The translations under genes and the position numbers were made by a program. The notes under the pieces are model-generated. The model ran no database searches and was not told the origin of the DNA. It saw nothing but the letters and a program-made list of their open reading frames with translations. From an uncultured Collinsella sp. (GTDB lineage Bacteria > Actinomycetota > Coriobacteriia > Coriobacteriales > Coriobacteriaceae), in NCBI GenBank assembly GCA_934667065.1, contig CAKULD010000009.1, forward strand, positions 26,150-90,149: DNA of 64,000 bases. The letters are read 5' to 3'. This document shows positions 16,788-26,031 of the stretch, piece by piece (position 1 is the first letter of the stretch; each line of letters opens with the position of its first letter).

Positions 16788-17810
16788 CTACACCGTAAGG
16801 AACATCATCACGATGATCATGGCAAAGCCGATAAGGTCGGTCGGCAAAAATACCGTGCCCAGCATAACGGCACTAGTGATAGTCGCCGAAACCGGCTCCA
16901 CGGTTCCGATGAGGCTCGCACGCACCGAGCCGATGTCCTTAACGCCCTGCATATAAAGCATGTAGGCAAAAAACGAACCGATGACCACGAACACCGCGAG
17001 CGCCTCGATACCGGCAGCGTCGAGCGCAGGCATATGCGCCCAGGGCTGTACGAAGATGCACGAGACCACACCCGCCGTGAGCATAGCCGAACCCGTGACG
17101 ATGGGGCTGCCGTATTCGGGCAGAATCTTAGCGGGGATCACTGCCATGCAGGTGGCGCTGACCGCACACATAAGGCCCGCGATCAGGCCGAGCGGCGAGA
17201 TGTTCAGGCTGGTGGGGTCCCCGCCGGTAGCGATTAAAAAGGTGCCGCCGAGGGCCAAACCGATGCCGACCGCCTCGCGCACGCGCGGCATGCGGCGATC
17301 GACCACGCAGGTGTAGCCCATGATGATGACCAGCTGCAGGCACTGAAGCACCGTTGCCGTTCCGGCGTTGGTCAGGCGCACGGCCGAAAGGTAGCAAAAC
17401 TGGTTGAACAGCAGGCCAAAGGCGGTAAAGAGCAGTAACTGCTTGCGATCGGCGGGCGTGGTCCAGAGCTTAACCAGACGCTCGCGATCGCGCGTGACGA
17501 CCACGGCCATAAAGAGCAAGCCGGCGAGAATCTGGCGAACGCTCATAAGCCACAACGTGTCGACATGGTAGGAATCGAACAGAAAGCTCGCGCTGGTGCC
17601 CGAAAAGCCCCAAAACGAACCGCCCACCAGAGTGGCCAGAACGCCCGTGATCATCTTACGCGTCGAAGCACTGTTCAGGCGGTCGCGCCAGGCGCGGCGG
17701 GTGTTGCGGCTCAGCTCGTCGGTTCCCTCCGGCACGACAAAATCCGACGCCGCCGTCATCGGCACCGAAGCCTTCGCGTTGGCATGCTGCACCGAGCGCT
17801 CCTGTTTCAT
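16788..17810 (-). CDS. EamA-family (DMT) transporter
   Basis: A 340-residue inner-membrane protein with about ten hydrophobic helices arranged as two EamA repeats, after a roughly 45-residue polar N-terminus. The motif FWGFSGTSASFLF begins repeat 1 and LGLIAGLMCAVSATCMA begins repeat 2. The substrate (amino acids, metabolites or drugs) cannot be told from sequence. GGGGGAG precedes the ATG. It may be expressed separately from the operon upstream, because a 140-base gap containing an 18-base palindrome (17879-17896) lies between them. Confidence 0.88.
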   Translation of the reverse strand: MKQERSVQHANAKASVPMTAASDFVVPEGTDELSRNTRRAWRDRLNSASTRKMITGVLATLVGGSFWGFSGTSASFLFDSYHVDTLWLMSVRQILAGLLFMAVVVTRDRERLVKLWTTPADRKQLLLFTAFGLLFNQFCYLSAVRLTNAGTATVLQCLQLVIIMGYTCVVDRRMPRVREAVGIGLALGGTFLIATGGDPTSLNISPLGLIAGLMCAVSATCMAVIPAKILPEYGSPIVTGSAMLTAGVVSCIFVQPWAHMPALDAAGIEALAVFVVIGSFFAYMLYMQGVKDIGSVRASLIGTVEPVSATITSAVMLGTVFLPTDLIGFAMIIVMMFLTV

Positions 17811-17950
17811 TCCACTCCCCCGAAATCAATTGGCAACAAAGCGTCCAAACTGTAGCACGAATAGTGGTATGAAAAAGCAGATGATACGGATCATCTACGA
17901 GCGTCCAAATTGTGGGGACGAAAGGAACGGGCAAGCTATGGCGAGTGGCT

Positions 17951-18637
17951 CTAATTGTCCGAGGTGTCGGAGTCGGTGTCGCCCTCGTCGGCAGAATCGG
18001 CGTCGTCCTCGTCACCGGCGTCGCCCTGCTCCTCCTGCTCGCGGCGGCGTTTTTCGCGAATCTGCTCCACGGCGGCGCGCAGGGCGGCTTCGTCCTCGGC
18101 ACGCGCCACATCTTGCGTGGTCTTGACCATATGGCGAATCTCGAGCACCAGCAGCACGATCAGCGGCACCACGATGAGTGGAAAGAACAGCAGCGGATTG
18201 GTGAGCAGTGACACCACCACGCCCAGGCCTGCCGAGACAAAGACCACGCGGCCCACCACATCGGCGGCGGGCACGGGCGCGGCGTCCTCGACCGGATTGG
18301 CATCGCCCTTGGTGTGGTAGACCGGCGAGCCGTCGGCCGCGGCCTCCACGGATACGATGCGATGCGTGTTGAGCGAACCCTCCAGCGCGTCATCGGACGA
18401 ATGGAAGGTAATGATATCGCCCACCTGGTAGGCCTGGCTGTTGTCGGTATCGACGACGATAAAGGAGTGTACGGGAATCGCCGGCTCCATCGAACCGGTA
18501 AGCGTGCGCATAAAGCCGTAGCCCATGATGGTAGGGATCTCGCCAGCGGGCGTGAACACCGTGCGCAGCAGCACCACAAAGGCGACCAGGATCACCACGG
18601 TCGCCAGCACGTTGATCACGCGGAGCACGTGCTTCAT
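17951..18637 (-). CDS. SipW-type signal peptidase I, second copy
   Basis: A 228-residue membrane protease of the archaeal/ER (Ser-His) class of S26B. The catalytic serine is S49 in TGSMEP, histidine H92 replaces the bacterial lysine in LNTHRI, and D112 lies in the KGDANP motif. One helix precedes the catalytic domain and one or two follow (about 130-166). A ~50-residue acidic/basic cytoplasmic tail ends in a run of D/S/E. The ATG overlaps the stop of the coiled-coil gene (TGATG), so the two are translationally coupled. It is the last gene of the operon starting at 26916 and probably processes the TasA-like proteins encoded upstream. Confidence 0.88.
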   Translation of the reverse strand: MKHVLRVINVLATVVILVAFVVLLRTVFTPAGEIPTIMGYGFMRTLTGSMEPAIPVHSFIVVDTDNSQAYQVGDIITFHSSDDALEGSLNTHRIVSVEAAADGSPVYHTKGDANPVEDAAPVPAADVVGRVVFVSAGLGVVVSLLTNPLLFFPLIVVPLIVLLVLEIRHMVKTTQDVARAEDEAALRAAVEQIREKRRREQEEQGDAGDEDDADSADEGDTDSDTSDN

Positions 18638-20856
18638 CACTTGTCGGCGTCCTTTGCGGAAGCATCAGCCTCGTCGGCGTCTGTCGCGGGAGCGTCGTCC
18701 TCGCCAGCCGCCAGCTCATCGGCACCTCCGCGCAGGCGAGCCAGCAGATAGCGCGACAGGCTGTTGCCCTCGGCGCGGCGCTCGGCGCGCTCGCGATCGC
18801 GCACGGCCAGCTCCAGCTCGTGCGTCAGCGAAGCTAAGTGTTGCTCCATCTCCGCGCGAGCAGCTTCGACCTCATGCTCGCAGGCGGCCTTGGCGGCAGC
18901 GACCTCCTGCTCAACGCGCTTCCCCGCCTCGACCTCGGCCGCGTCAATGCGAGCATCGGCGTCGGCACGAGCCTCCTCAGCAGCACGCGTGGCAGCATCG
19001 CGCTCGGCGACAGCGGCGGCAATTTTCTCGTTGGCATCCACCGCAGCCTGCTCAACGGCAGAATCGGCTGCAGCGCGGGCGGCGTCGATTGCGGCATCGG
19101 CGGCCTGCTGGGCGGCAACGACTCTCGCCTCGACATCGGCAACGGTGTCGGCGAGCTTCCGCTCCGCGGCGGCCGCGGCGGCATCGGCCGCTTCCTGCGC
19201 GGCACGGGCATCGCGCTCGGCCGTCAGCTGCACTTCCTCAATCTGCAGCTTGGCGGCATCCAGCTTGGCATGCAGCGTAGCCGCTTCCTTGGCAGAGGAC
19301 TCACGCACAGAGGCGAGCTCGGCCGCAGCAGCGTCCTTGGTAGCTTGGAGCTCGGCAGCATCGGCAGCCGTCTTGGCGGCCAGGGCCGCGGCAGACTCGC
19401 TCTTAACCTGCGCGACCTGCGCGGCAGCAGCCTGCTCGGCGGCGGTAACCTTGGCATCCGCGTCGGCACGGGCGGCCGCGACCTCGGCATCTGCCTCGGC
19501 GCGCATCTGCGCCAGCTGCGCCGCCGCGGTCTCGCGCGCCGCAACAGCGTCGGCCTCGGCAGCCTTCTTGCCCGCCTCGACATCCTCCAGCGAACCCTGC
19601 AGTTCCTCGACATCGGCCTCGGCCATCTGCGCGCGCTGCGTCAGCGCCAGCTCGCGCGTCTTGGCCTCGTCCAGCTCATCGGCCAGGTCGTCGCGCTCGT
19701 CGGTCAGCGCGTGCGCCTGCACCTTCCAGGACTTGACCTGGCCCTGCAGTTCCTCGATCTGCTCACGCGCCTCGGCCAGCGCCTGCTCAGCATCGAGCTG
19801 GGCCTGCGTGACCTCCTCCACAAACACACGGCGGATCTCGACATCGGGCAGGTCGGGGCTATCGACCTGCTCCTCCTTAATCTCTTTAATAAACTTGGGC
19901 GCCACTGGCTCGGGATGCGCGCTCTCGAGCTCCTGCAGGTTGCGCTCGTCGTCGGTCAGGCTCTTAAAGACGGCGTAGTTGTTGATGAGGTTGGTGTACA
20001 TCTGCACCATGTACTCGTCATCGAACGCCAGCGACTGCTGCTGCACATCGATGTTGTAGCCCACCTTGTCGTAGCGCTCCATAAACTGCCACAGCTGGTA
20101 GCACTTGCGGTAGTTGGGGTCCTTCATGATGAGGTTGGTGCGCTGGATGGGGCTGCGGACCGCACTGCAACCGCTCATGATCTGGCAAAACGACGCGCCA
20201 CGCAGTGCCATGACCAGGCGACGAACGCGGTCGATGCGCATAAAGACGTCCATGTTGTCGGCGTCGTTCTCGGCAAAGCTCTGACGGTTCTTGACCGTCA
20301 TCTCGACGTTGTACTCAATCTCCTCGTACGCGTCGTCGATCTTGCTGTGCATCTTAAAGCGGTTGCGGATCTCGTTGCCCGTCGACCAGAAGATCACGTC
20401 GGTGCGCTTGTCCACAAACGTCAGCAAGCGCTGAATCAGATGGTAGATAAAGCGGTTCTCGTACAGGTCGTACGTCTCGACGGTGTTGACGTTAAGGATG
20501 CGCGTGGGGTGGACGCCGCCATCGTCGCTCGGCGCCAGGAACTGCGTGTTCTGGCTGAGATGACGGACGCTGTCGGCGCTGATCTTTTTGGCGAGCGAGA
20601 CCGGCACCACCTCTTCCTCGGTGGTGATGAAGCGGCGCGGCTTTTCGATAATGGTGTTGATCGCGTCGAGCGAGTCCTCGATCATGCTGATCCATTCCTC
20701 GTCCACCACCTTGACGAGCTCCTCGCGCTGCTGCTCGATCGTGGTGCCCGAGGCCTGCGCCATCTCAAAGAGATAGCGGAAGTAGCGGCTGTCCTCCTGG
20801 ATGGGCTCCATCTGCTCGGAGAAGCTGGTATAGAGGTCCTGAATGGTCTCGGACAT
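18637..20856 (-). CDS. Large coiled-coil protein with McrC/DUF2357-like N-terminus
   Basis: A 739-residue soluble protein. The N-terminal ~330 residues are globular and include NVNTVETYDLYENRFIYHL, a segment resembling the ENRF motif of DUF2357/McrC-type partners of McrB-like ATPases. From about residue 345 to 715 the chain is an uninterrupted Ala/Glu/Asp/Arg-rich coiled coil, followed by an acidic tail. I see no PD-(D/E)XK nuclease motif, unlike canonical McrC. It lies between the McrB-like ATPase gene and the second signal peptidase gene and is coupled to the latter. GGAGTAAC precedes the start. The DUF2357/McrC relationship is inference from a short motif and gene order. Confidence 0.7.
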   Translation of the reverse strand: MSETIQDLYTSFSEQMEPIQEDSRYFRYLFEMAQASGTTIEQQREELVKVVDEEWISMIEDSLDAINTIIEKPRRFITTEEEVVPVSLAKKISADSVRHLSQNTQFLAPSDDGGVHPTRILNVNTVETYDLYENRFIYHLIQRLLTFVDKRTDVIFWSTGNEIRNRFKMHSKIDDAYEEIEYNVEMTVKNRQSFAENDADNMDVFMRIDRVRRLVMALRGASFCQIMSGCSAVRSPIQRTNLIMKDPNYRKCYQLWQFMERYDKVGYNIDVQQQSLAFDDEYMVQMYTNLINNYAVFKSLTDDERNLQELESAHPEPVAPKFIKEIKEEQVDSPDLPDVEIRRVFVEEVTQAQLDAEQALAEAREQIEELQGQVKSWKVQAHALTDERDDLADELDEAKTRELALTQRAQMAEADVEELQGSLEDVEAGKKAAEADAVAARETAAAQLAQMRAEADAEVAAARADADAKVTAAEQAAAAQVAQVKSESAAALAAKTAADAAELQATKDAAAAELASVRESSAKEAATLHAKLDAAKLQIEEVQLTAERDARAAQEAADAAAAAAERKLADTVADVEARVVAAQQAADAAIDAARAAADSAVEQAAVDANEKIAAAVAERDAATRAAEEARADADARIDAAEVEAGKRVEQEVAAAKAACEHEVEAARAEMEQHLASLTHELELAVRDRERAERRAEGNSLSRYLLARLRGGADELAAGEDDAPATDADEADASAKDADK

Positions 20857-20946
20857 GGGTTACTCCATAGGTTGGATCGATCGGGGGAAGGCGCGTGGGG
20901 CAAGGACTACTGATCGCCTTATCCCACGCCCCGCGCTCGCACGCGC

Positions 20947-22641
20947 TTAGTAGAAGTTCTGGATCCGCTGCAGGTACATGACGGAATCGGGCAGGCCGCC
21001 CTCGCCAAAGGTCTTCTCGATGTACTCGATCAGGCCCTTCATCTCGTCGCGCACAAAGCTCACGTTCATGGACTCAAACTTCTTGAGCACCTTGCGGGCG
21101 ATGATGTAGTCCATGCCGCCCAGCTCGGTGCCACCGCACGCCACGTACACGGGGATAAAGTCGTACATCTGCTTGATGATACGGTTGCCAAACGCCAGCT
21201 TAAAGCGGGTCTGCAGGTACTGGTCAAGCTTGTGCATCTTCTGCAGCAGCTCGTCATCGATCACGTACTCGACCTTGGCCATCTGGAACAGATACTGCAG
21301 ATGGTCGGCCGTCACGTGCACGCGCTCGTGAGGCTCGCACTCAAACGCGTCGGCGCGCTCGTTGAGCTCGATGGGGATCGCGCGGTCGTACACCTTGTCC
21401 GTGATGGTAAAGGTGGAGTCGTCGTTGTTGGCCGTGCCGATAAACCACAGGCTGTCGGGGATGGTGAGCTTGCCGTCGTGGAGCGCCTTGGGGTCGGCGG
21501 CCCACTGGGTGGGAACCAGGTCGAGCACCCACTCGTCGTGGCTGGGCATCTCGAGCACCGACAGGATCTCGGCGAAGTAATACTCAACACGGGCGAGGTT
21601 CATCTCGTCGAGCACGATCATGGACGGGTCCTGGCGCAGACCCGCCTCGTACACGGCGCGGAGGAACTCGGTCTCGTTGAAGCGCTTGGAGAACTCGTTA
21701 AAGTAGCCGAGCACCTCGGTGCGGTCGCGGAAGCTCGGCTGCACCGACACGATGGTCGCGGGGTTGTCCAGGTAGCGGCTAAAGCTGTAGGGCAGCGAGG
21801 TCTTACCGGTACCCGAGATGCCCTCCAGGATCAGCAGCTTGGAGGCGGCCATGCCGGCCACAAAGCGACGGATAATCTCGGGCGTGTAGTAGAGCTTCAT
21901 CTGGCTGCACGCAAATGCGCGGAAGCTGTCGACGAAGTCCTCGAGCGAAATGGCGTCGTCGTAGACCGGCGACTCCCAGTCGCGGTACTTGAGGTCGACG
22001 AGCGACAACTTGGGGAAGCGGTTGGCCTGTGCGATCTCTTTTTCCTCGGCAAGGGTCTTGGCCTCGACGGTGGCCTTGGCCATGGCGGCTGCGGCATCCT
22101 TGACGCCCTCGCCGTCGAGCGCGAGCGACGCGTTGCCCGACATGACGGCCGTGGCGCCCTCGCCCGCGGCAGCACCGGCACCCGCAGCGGCACCCACGAC
22201 GTTGCCCACCGTGGGCAGGTGGTCGTCGGCCAGAGCCGAGGCGCCCACGTACGGAATCTGCTTGGTGCCGCCCATGGCGTTGACCTTGAGCGCCAGCAGC
22301 TTGTTCTTCTCGTCCATGAGGTCGAGCACCTGCTTGTTGAGGCGGCCGATCTCGCGGTAGAGCGCCTTGTTGGACGTATCGTCGCGATGCAGGCGGCGGT
22401 TGATGCGATAGCGGTGTACCAGGATGGCCACGATCAGCACGGGGACCGCGATGAGCATGGCAAACAGAATGACCGCGCCGATCTTGCCCACCAGGTCAAA
22501 CGTGGTGAAGTAGGTCATAAAGATGTTGAAGTACTCAACCCAGCCAAACACCAGCAGGTTAAGGATGGAGCTCACGACGGCTACGACGTTGTAGACGACC
22601 TTTGCCAGCAGCTCCCAGGCAAATCCCAGAAACTCACTCAC
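20947..22641 (-). CDS. Membrane-anchored McrB-like AAA+ ATPase
   Basis: A 564-residue protein with two N-terminal transmembrane segments (about 8-34 and 50-75), a basic/coiled linker and low-complexity region to about residue 205, then an AAA+ domain. Walker A is GISGTGKT (274-281), Walker B IVLDEMN (342-348), and the sensor-1 segment GTANNDDST (402-410) occupies the place of the McrB MNxxD motif. An arginine-finger-like DKVYDR follows. The phrase VQPSFRDRTEVLGYFN also matches McrB-type AAA_5 proteins. Canonical McrB is soluble and part of a restriction enzyme; here the ATPase is membrane-tethered and sits in an operon of secreted proteins and signal peptidases. It overlaps the upstream signal peptidase gene by eight bases. 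Confidence 0.85.
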   Translation of the reverse strand: MSEFLGFAWELLAKVVYNVVAVVSSILNLLVFGWVEYFNIFMTYFTTFDLVGKIGAVILFAMLIAVPVLIVAILVHRYRINRRLHRDDTSNKALYREIGRLNKQVLDLMDEKNKLLALKVNAMGGTKQIPYVGASALADDHLPTVGNVVGAAAGAGAAAGEGATAVMSGNASLALDGEGVKDAAAAMAKATVEAKTLAEEKEIAQANRFPKLSLVDLKYRDWESPVYDDAISLEDFVDSFRAFACSQMKLYYTPEIIRRFVAGMAASKLLILEGISGTGKTSLPYSFSRYLDNPATIVSVQPSFRDRTEVLGYFNEFSKRFNETEFLRAVYEAGLRQDPSMIVLDEMNLARVEYYFAEILSVLEMPSHDEWVLDLVPTQWAADPKALHDGKLTIPDSLWFIGTANNDDSTFTITDKVYDRAIPIELNERADAFECEPHERVHVTADHLQYLFQMAKVEYVIDDELLQKMHKLDQYLQTRFKLAFGNRIIKQMYDFIPVYVACGGTELGGMDYIIARKVLKKFESMNVSFVRDEMKGLIEYIEKTFGEGGLPDSVMYLQRIQNFY

Positions 22642-23383
22642 CGTCGCTGTCCTCCTGCTTGTTCGCGTTCATCGCCGCCTCAGCCTCGGCCTTCAGACGG
22701 CGGGCTTCCTCGAGCTTGGCCTCGGCCTGGGCGAGCTGCTCGGCGGCATTATCGGCCGTGACGGTGGCGGCGGCGCCCTTGCCCTCGGCGTCCACGATGG
22801 CAGCCGCGGCGGCCAGGCGGTCCTCCTCGGCCATGGCGCGCTTAAGGTTCATGCCCACCACGATGAGGTGGTACACCTGGTAGATAAAGAACAGCAGCAT
22901 GGGCAGCACGATCACGACGAGGAAGCCCACGGAGCTGGACAGGAAGTCCATGACCTTGCCCATCTGCGGCAGCACGAACACATACTTGCCCACGATGTCG
23001 CCGTCGCTGATGATGTGCGTATCGGCCACGTCGTTGTTGTCGCCCTTGGTGGTAAAGCTGCGCATGCCGTTGACCTCGTCGATCGCGGCGATGCGGTGCG
23101 TGTTGAGCGCATACTCGTTGTCAATGATGGTGTGGAACGTCACGATGTCGCCCACCTCGAGCTTGGAGGTGTCGCATTTTTGAATGACGATGAGGTCGCC
23201 TTTGTTAAACGTGGGCGACATGGAGTCGGACTGCACGGTAAGCGGCGTAAAACCAGCGATATTGGACACGCTGCCGTCCTCGCGCGTGGCGAGCGTGGTA
23301 AACGCATAGAGTGCCGCCACCAGGATGATGATCCACATGACGACGCTCAGCGCGATGGATGCGACTTTTTTGACAGATTGCAT
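22634..23383 (-). CDS. sipW: SipW-type signal peptidase I, first copy
   Basis: A 249-residue membrane protease. An N-terminal helix (about 8-30) precedes the catalytic domain with S54 (QSDSMSP), H96 (LNTHRI) and D115 (TKGDNND). A second helix (about 148-175) is followed by an unusually long, Ala/Glu-rich cytoplasmic coiled-coil tail of about 60 residues. The Ser-His arrangement is that of SipW, which matures TasA/camelysin-type proteins. It directly follows four genes encoding proteins with SipW-type signal peptides. The tail is a candidate docking site for the coiled-coil protein of the same operon. Confidence 0.9.
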   Translation of the reverse strand: MQSVKKVASIALSVVMWIIILVAALYAFTTLATREDGSVSNIAGFTPLTVQSDSMSPTFNKGDLIVIQKCDTSKLEVGDIVTFHTIIDNEYALNTHRIAAIDEVNGMRSFTTKGDNNDVADTHIISDGDIVGKYVFVLPQMGKVMDFLSSSVGFLVVIVLPMLLFFIYQVYHLIVVGMNLKRAMAEEDRLAAAAAIVDAEGKGAAATVTADNAAEQLAQAEAKLEEARRLKAEAEAAMNANKQEDSDGE

Positions 23384-23443
23384 GAGGTCCCTTACTACCG
23401 TATCCGTTTAGGTCGTGTGCGGCCCGGCGACCGCCGTATGTAT

Positions 23444-24235
23444 CTATTGCTCCTCAATGCCCTCAAAGCGCATCGAGACTGAATAATTAGCTCCCTTTAG
23501 CATATTAGTGCAATTTGGGTCCGTTCCCTCGAGCCATATGCGAACGGTTACCGGCTTATCCGTATCGGCTATCAGGTCGAACATGTCGCTGGCAGCGGTT
23601 GCCGCACCCGAGTCGAGACCGAAGACCGTGGCCGAGCCGGACGAGCCGCCGCCCCCGTTGGGGTTGTAGACCCAGGTCTGACCGTCGGCGGTAAAGCTCA
23701 TGCGCATGGCGCTTGCCATGCCTTGGGTGTCCGAGCTAAACCGCGTGCCGGACGCTCCGCCGTCACCGTCCTGGCCGGTCAAGCGCACGCGCAGGTCCGT
23801 GCTGCTCATAAAGTGCAGCGTAAACTCCAGGTAGGCACCGGTGGCGGGATCGGCGGTGGAACCGTCCTCGAAGGTGAAGGTCTGGTAGTCGCTCGTGGTG
23901 ACGGGCTTGAGCTTGGACGCGTCGATGTCCACGCCCTTTTCGCTGGCGATGCGCGCCGAGATCTGGTCGAAGCCCAGGCTGTGGACGTACTCTTCGAACG
24001 TGGCATGCTCGTCCAGGTCAAAGCGCAGCGAACCGTCGGCGTTGGCGTCGATCATGAGCATGCGAGTCTTGGCGCTATCGGCGATGGAGAACCAGGCAAA
24101 GGTCGCCATGGCTATCGCCACCAGCGCAAACAGGACCAGAACCACCGTGGTGGTGAGCTTGCGGCGCAGGTCGGTGTCGGCGGGGGCGGCGGCGTTGGGC
24201 TGGCCGGTGGCGGGCGTCGGTTGTTTGCGTGCCAT
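23444..24235 (-). CDS. SipW-dependent TasA/camelysin-like secreted protein D
   Basis: A 263-residue exported protein. A polar N-terminus rich in Pro/Ala leads to a hydrophobic helix ending ATFAWFS, the ATYAWF-type signature of SipW signal peptides. The mature part is beta-rich, with a Gly/Ser loop (NGGGGSSGS) and the C-terminal motif VRIWLEGTDPNCTN shared by its paralogues. It is the fourth gene of the operon, separated from the previous gene by two bases and from sipW by 60. A fibre subunit or matrix role is inferred from the family only. Confidence 0.82.
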   Translation of the reverse strand: MARKQPTPATGQPNAAAPADTDLRRKLTTTVVLVLFALVAIAMATFAWFSIADSAKTRMLMIDANADGSLRFDLDEHATFEEYVHSLGFDQISARIASEKGVDIDASKLKPVTTSDYQTFTFEDGSTADPATGAYLEFTLHFMSSTDLRVRLTGQDGDGGASGTRFSSDTQGMASAMRMSFTADGQTWVYNPNGGGGSSGSATVFGLDSGAATAASDMFDLIADTDKPVTVRIWLEGTDPNCTNMLKGANYSVSMRFEGIEEQ

Positions 24236-24237
24236 TG

Positions 24238-25170
24238 CTACTCACCGTCCAAGGTCGCGAAGAGCGCCAGGTGCAAGGTGCCCGGATCCTGATAGAGGTA
24301 GCTGGCGCTATCGGGGTCGGTGCCCTCGATGTAGTAATAGATGTCCAGGCGATAGGTCTGGCCCAGCGTCAGCGTGGCGAGCGCGTTTTGCGGGCGCGTC
24401 GCCGTCTCGCTCGTGTCCAGGGTAAAGGCAGCCGGGTCCTGCGTTACATTGGAGCCGCAGGCCAGCTGGCCATTTTGCCAGCCCAGGAGCATGCCATCGG
24501 TGTAGCCGGCAAGGCCGGCGGGAGCGGTCGTCGGGTGCTCGCCGCGATGGCCGCTGTCGGAGCTATCGAGCTCAAAGATATCGGTGGCAAGAACCTGGCC
24601 GCCGCTCGAAATCTTGATACCCACGCGTGCCGCGCGCAGCAGCTCGGCATCGGCGCCCTGCGGGGTCAGCGACTCGGCCAAGTACAGGTTGACCTTGCCT
24701 TTGACCTTGCTGGCGCCCGTGCCCGAGATGCTGGGGCGCAGGTCGATCCAACCGTGATAATAGGAGGAGCCGTCGTCTTTTGCCTGCTCAAACACCGTGG
24801 CATCGCCGGCGGCGTTGTTTTGCGCACAAGCCGCAAAGCCGTTGAGGTCAAAGGTCGAGACCGGGTAGAGCGTCACGCTGTCGCTCGCGTTGGTGGCAAG
24901 GGACGCGTCGCCCTGCTGAGACCAGCTGCCGGCGTCGGCGTCGCCCAGCTCCAGCACCAGCTTGGACGTGTCGCTATGCACGCTCACCGAGTTGGTGTTG
25001 ACCTTCATGTTGCTCGTGAACCACGCATAGGTCGCAGCGCCCAAGGTGGCGGCGAGCACCACCATGACGAGCGCGATGTAGGCGCGTGCGCGACGGGCGT
25101 GGCGGCGGGCGGCGGAGTCAGTGCCCGCGGCCTCGCTGCCGTCTAGCTGTGTTTGCTTCTTCTCCTGCAT
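24238..25170 (-). CDS. SipW-dependent TasA/camelysin-like secreted protein C
   Basis: A 310-residue protein with a charged N-terminus (RRHARRARAYIALV), one hydrophobic helix and the signal motif ATYAWFTSN. The mature domain has LYPVSTFDLNGF and AARVGIKISS, matching blocks in the neighbouring paralogues. Its version of the C-terminal motif is IEGTDPDSAS, where the usual cysteine has become serine, so it may not make the same disulphide or cross-link as its relatives. It starts 13 bases after the preceding stop. Confidence 0.82.
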   Translation of the reverse strand: MQEKKQTQLDGSEAAGTDSAARRHARRARAYIALVMVVLAATLGAATYAWFTSNMKVNTNSVSVHSDTSKLVLELGDADAGSWSQQGDASLATNASDSVTLYPVSTFDLNGFAACAQNNAAGDATVFEQAKDDGSSYYHGWIDLRPSISGTGASKVKGKVNLYLAESLTPQGADAELLRAARVGIKISSGGQVLATDIFELDSSDSGHRGEHPTTAPAGLAGYTDGMLLGWQNGQLACGSNVTQDPAAFTLDTSETATRPQNALATLTLGQTYRLDIYYYIEGTDPDSASYLYQDPGTLHLALFATLDGE

Positions 25171-25183
25171 TCAGCTCGCCCCC

Positions 25184-26020
25184 TTATGCCTTGGCCGCGG
25201 CGAAGGCGAGCTGCAGTACCACATCGCGGGCCTGGGCCTCGTCGATGCAGTTGGCGTCACAGCCTTCCATGTACACAACGTAGCGGACGCTTGCCACCTC
25301 GTTGGCGGCTAGCGTGCAGATGGGCGTCGCACCCGCGCGCGCCGTGGGCGTGTCGCCGGCGCCATCCATGCTGTAGGCGCTTATGGCGCGAGCGGGGTCG
25401 GCAGTGTAGCTCCAGCCCGAGGCGCCGCCCGCCACGACCACGCCGTCCTGCGCCGTGGTGCGCCTGCTGGTGGCGCCGGCGGTATTGCCCAGGTCGTCGC
25501 AGGTAAAGATATGTGTCTGCGTGCCCGACTGGGTCGTGATGACCAGGCCCAGGCGCAACGCAGCCAGCAGTTGCGGGTCACTCGTCACGCTCATCTGGCC
25601 CTGATACAGGTACACGTTGAGCGCGCTGTCGTTGCCCTTAAGGTATAGCGTGCCGGTGAGGGCATAGTCGTCGAGCTGCGAGGTGCAATCGGTGTAGTCG
25701 GTGGTAATGCCCGCGGCGTTTTGGAAAGTGCCGCGCCAAAAACGCGAAAGGTCGGCCGTCGAGATGGGATAGAGCGTCTTGTCGGCCGCAGCAAGCGTTG
25801 CCGTCGTGTCCCAGGGTCCGTTGGCCGAAAGGCCAATCTGCAGGTCGGAGCCCTCATCGCTTACTGTGTGCGCCACGGGCGTCACGTTGGTGTAGCGCGA
25901 GTTACTAAACCACGCGTAGGTGGCGGCGCTCAGGGCGGCGACCAACACGAGCATCCATGCAGCGGCAGCCGCCATGCGGCGGCGCGAGCCCAGGATGTCT
26001 TTGATGTTCGATGTACTCAT
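25184..26020 (-). CDS. SipW-dependent TasA/camelysin-like secreted protein B
   Basis: A 278-residue protein starting MSTSNIKDILGSRRR, with a hydrophobic helix ending ATYAWFSNS. Paralogue-specific blocks LYPISTADLSRF, ALRLGLVITTQ and the C-terminal YMEGCDANCID are present, the last with two cysteines. The ATG at 26020 lies 11 bases after the stop of protein A; a longer open frame to 26125 overlaps that gene and starts with non-family sequence, so I reject it. Confidence 0.82.
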   Translation of the reverse strand: MSTSNIKDILGSRRRMAAAAAWMLVLVAALSAATYAWFSNSRYTNVTPVAHTVSDEGSDLQIGLSANGPWDTTATLAAADKTLYPISTADLSRFWRGTFQNAAGITTDYTDCTSQLDDYALTGTLYLKGNDSALNVYLYQGQMSVTSDPQLLAALRLGLVITTQSGTQTHIFTCDDLGNTAGATSRRTTAQDGVVVAGGASGWSYTADPARAISAYSMDGAGDTPTARAGATPICTLAANEVASVRYVVYMEGCDANCIDEAQARDVVLQLAFAAAKA

Positions 26021-26031
26021 GCCCAGCCCCT

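Noticed and set aside
18637..22641. Ordinary McrBC restriction system
   Set aside because: The ATPase is membrane-anchored, the partner shows no nuclease motif, and the genes are coupled to signal peptidase genes in a secreted-protein operon.
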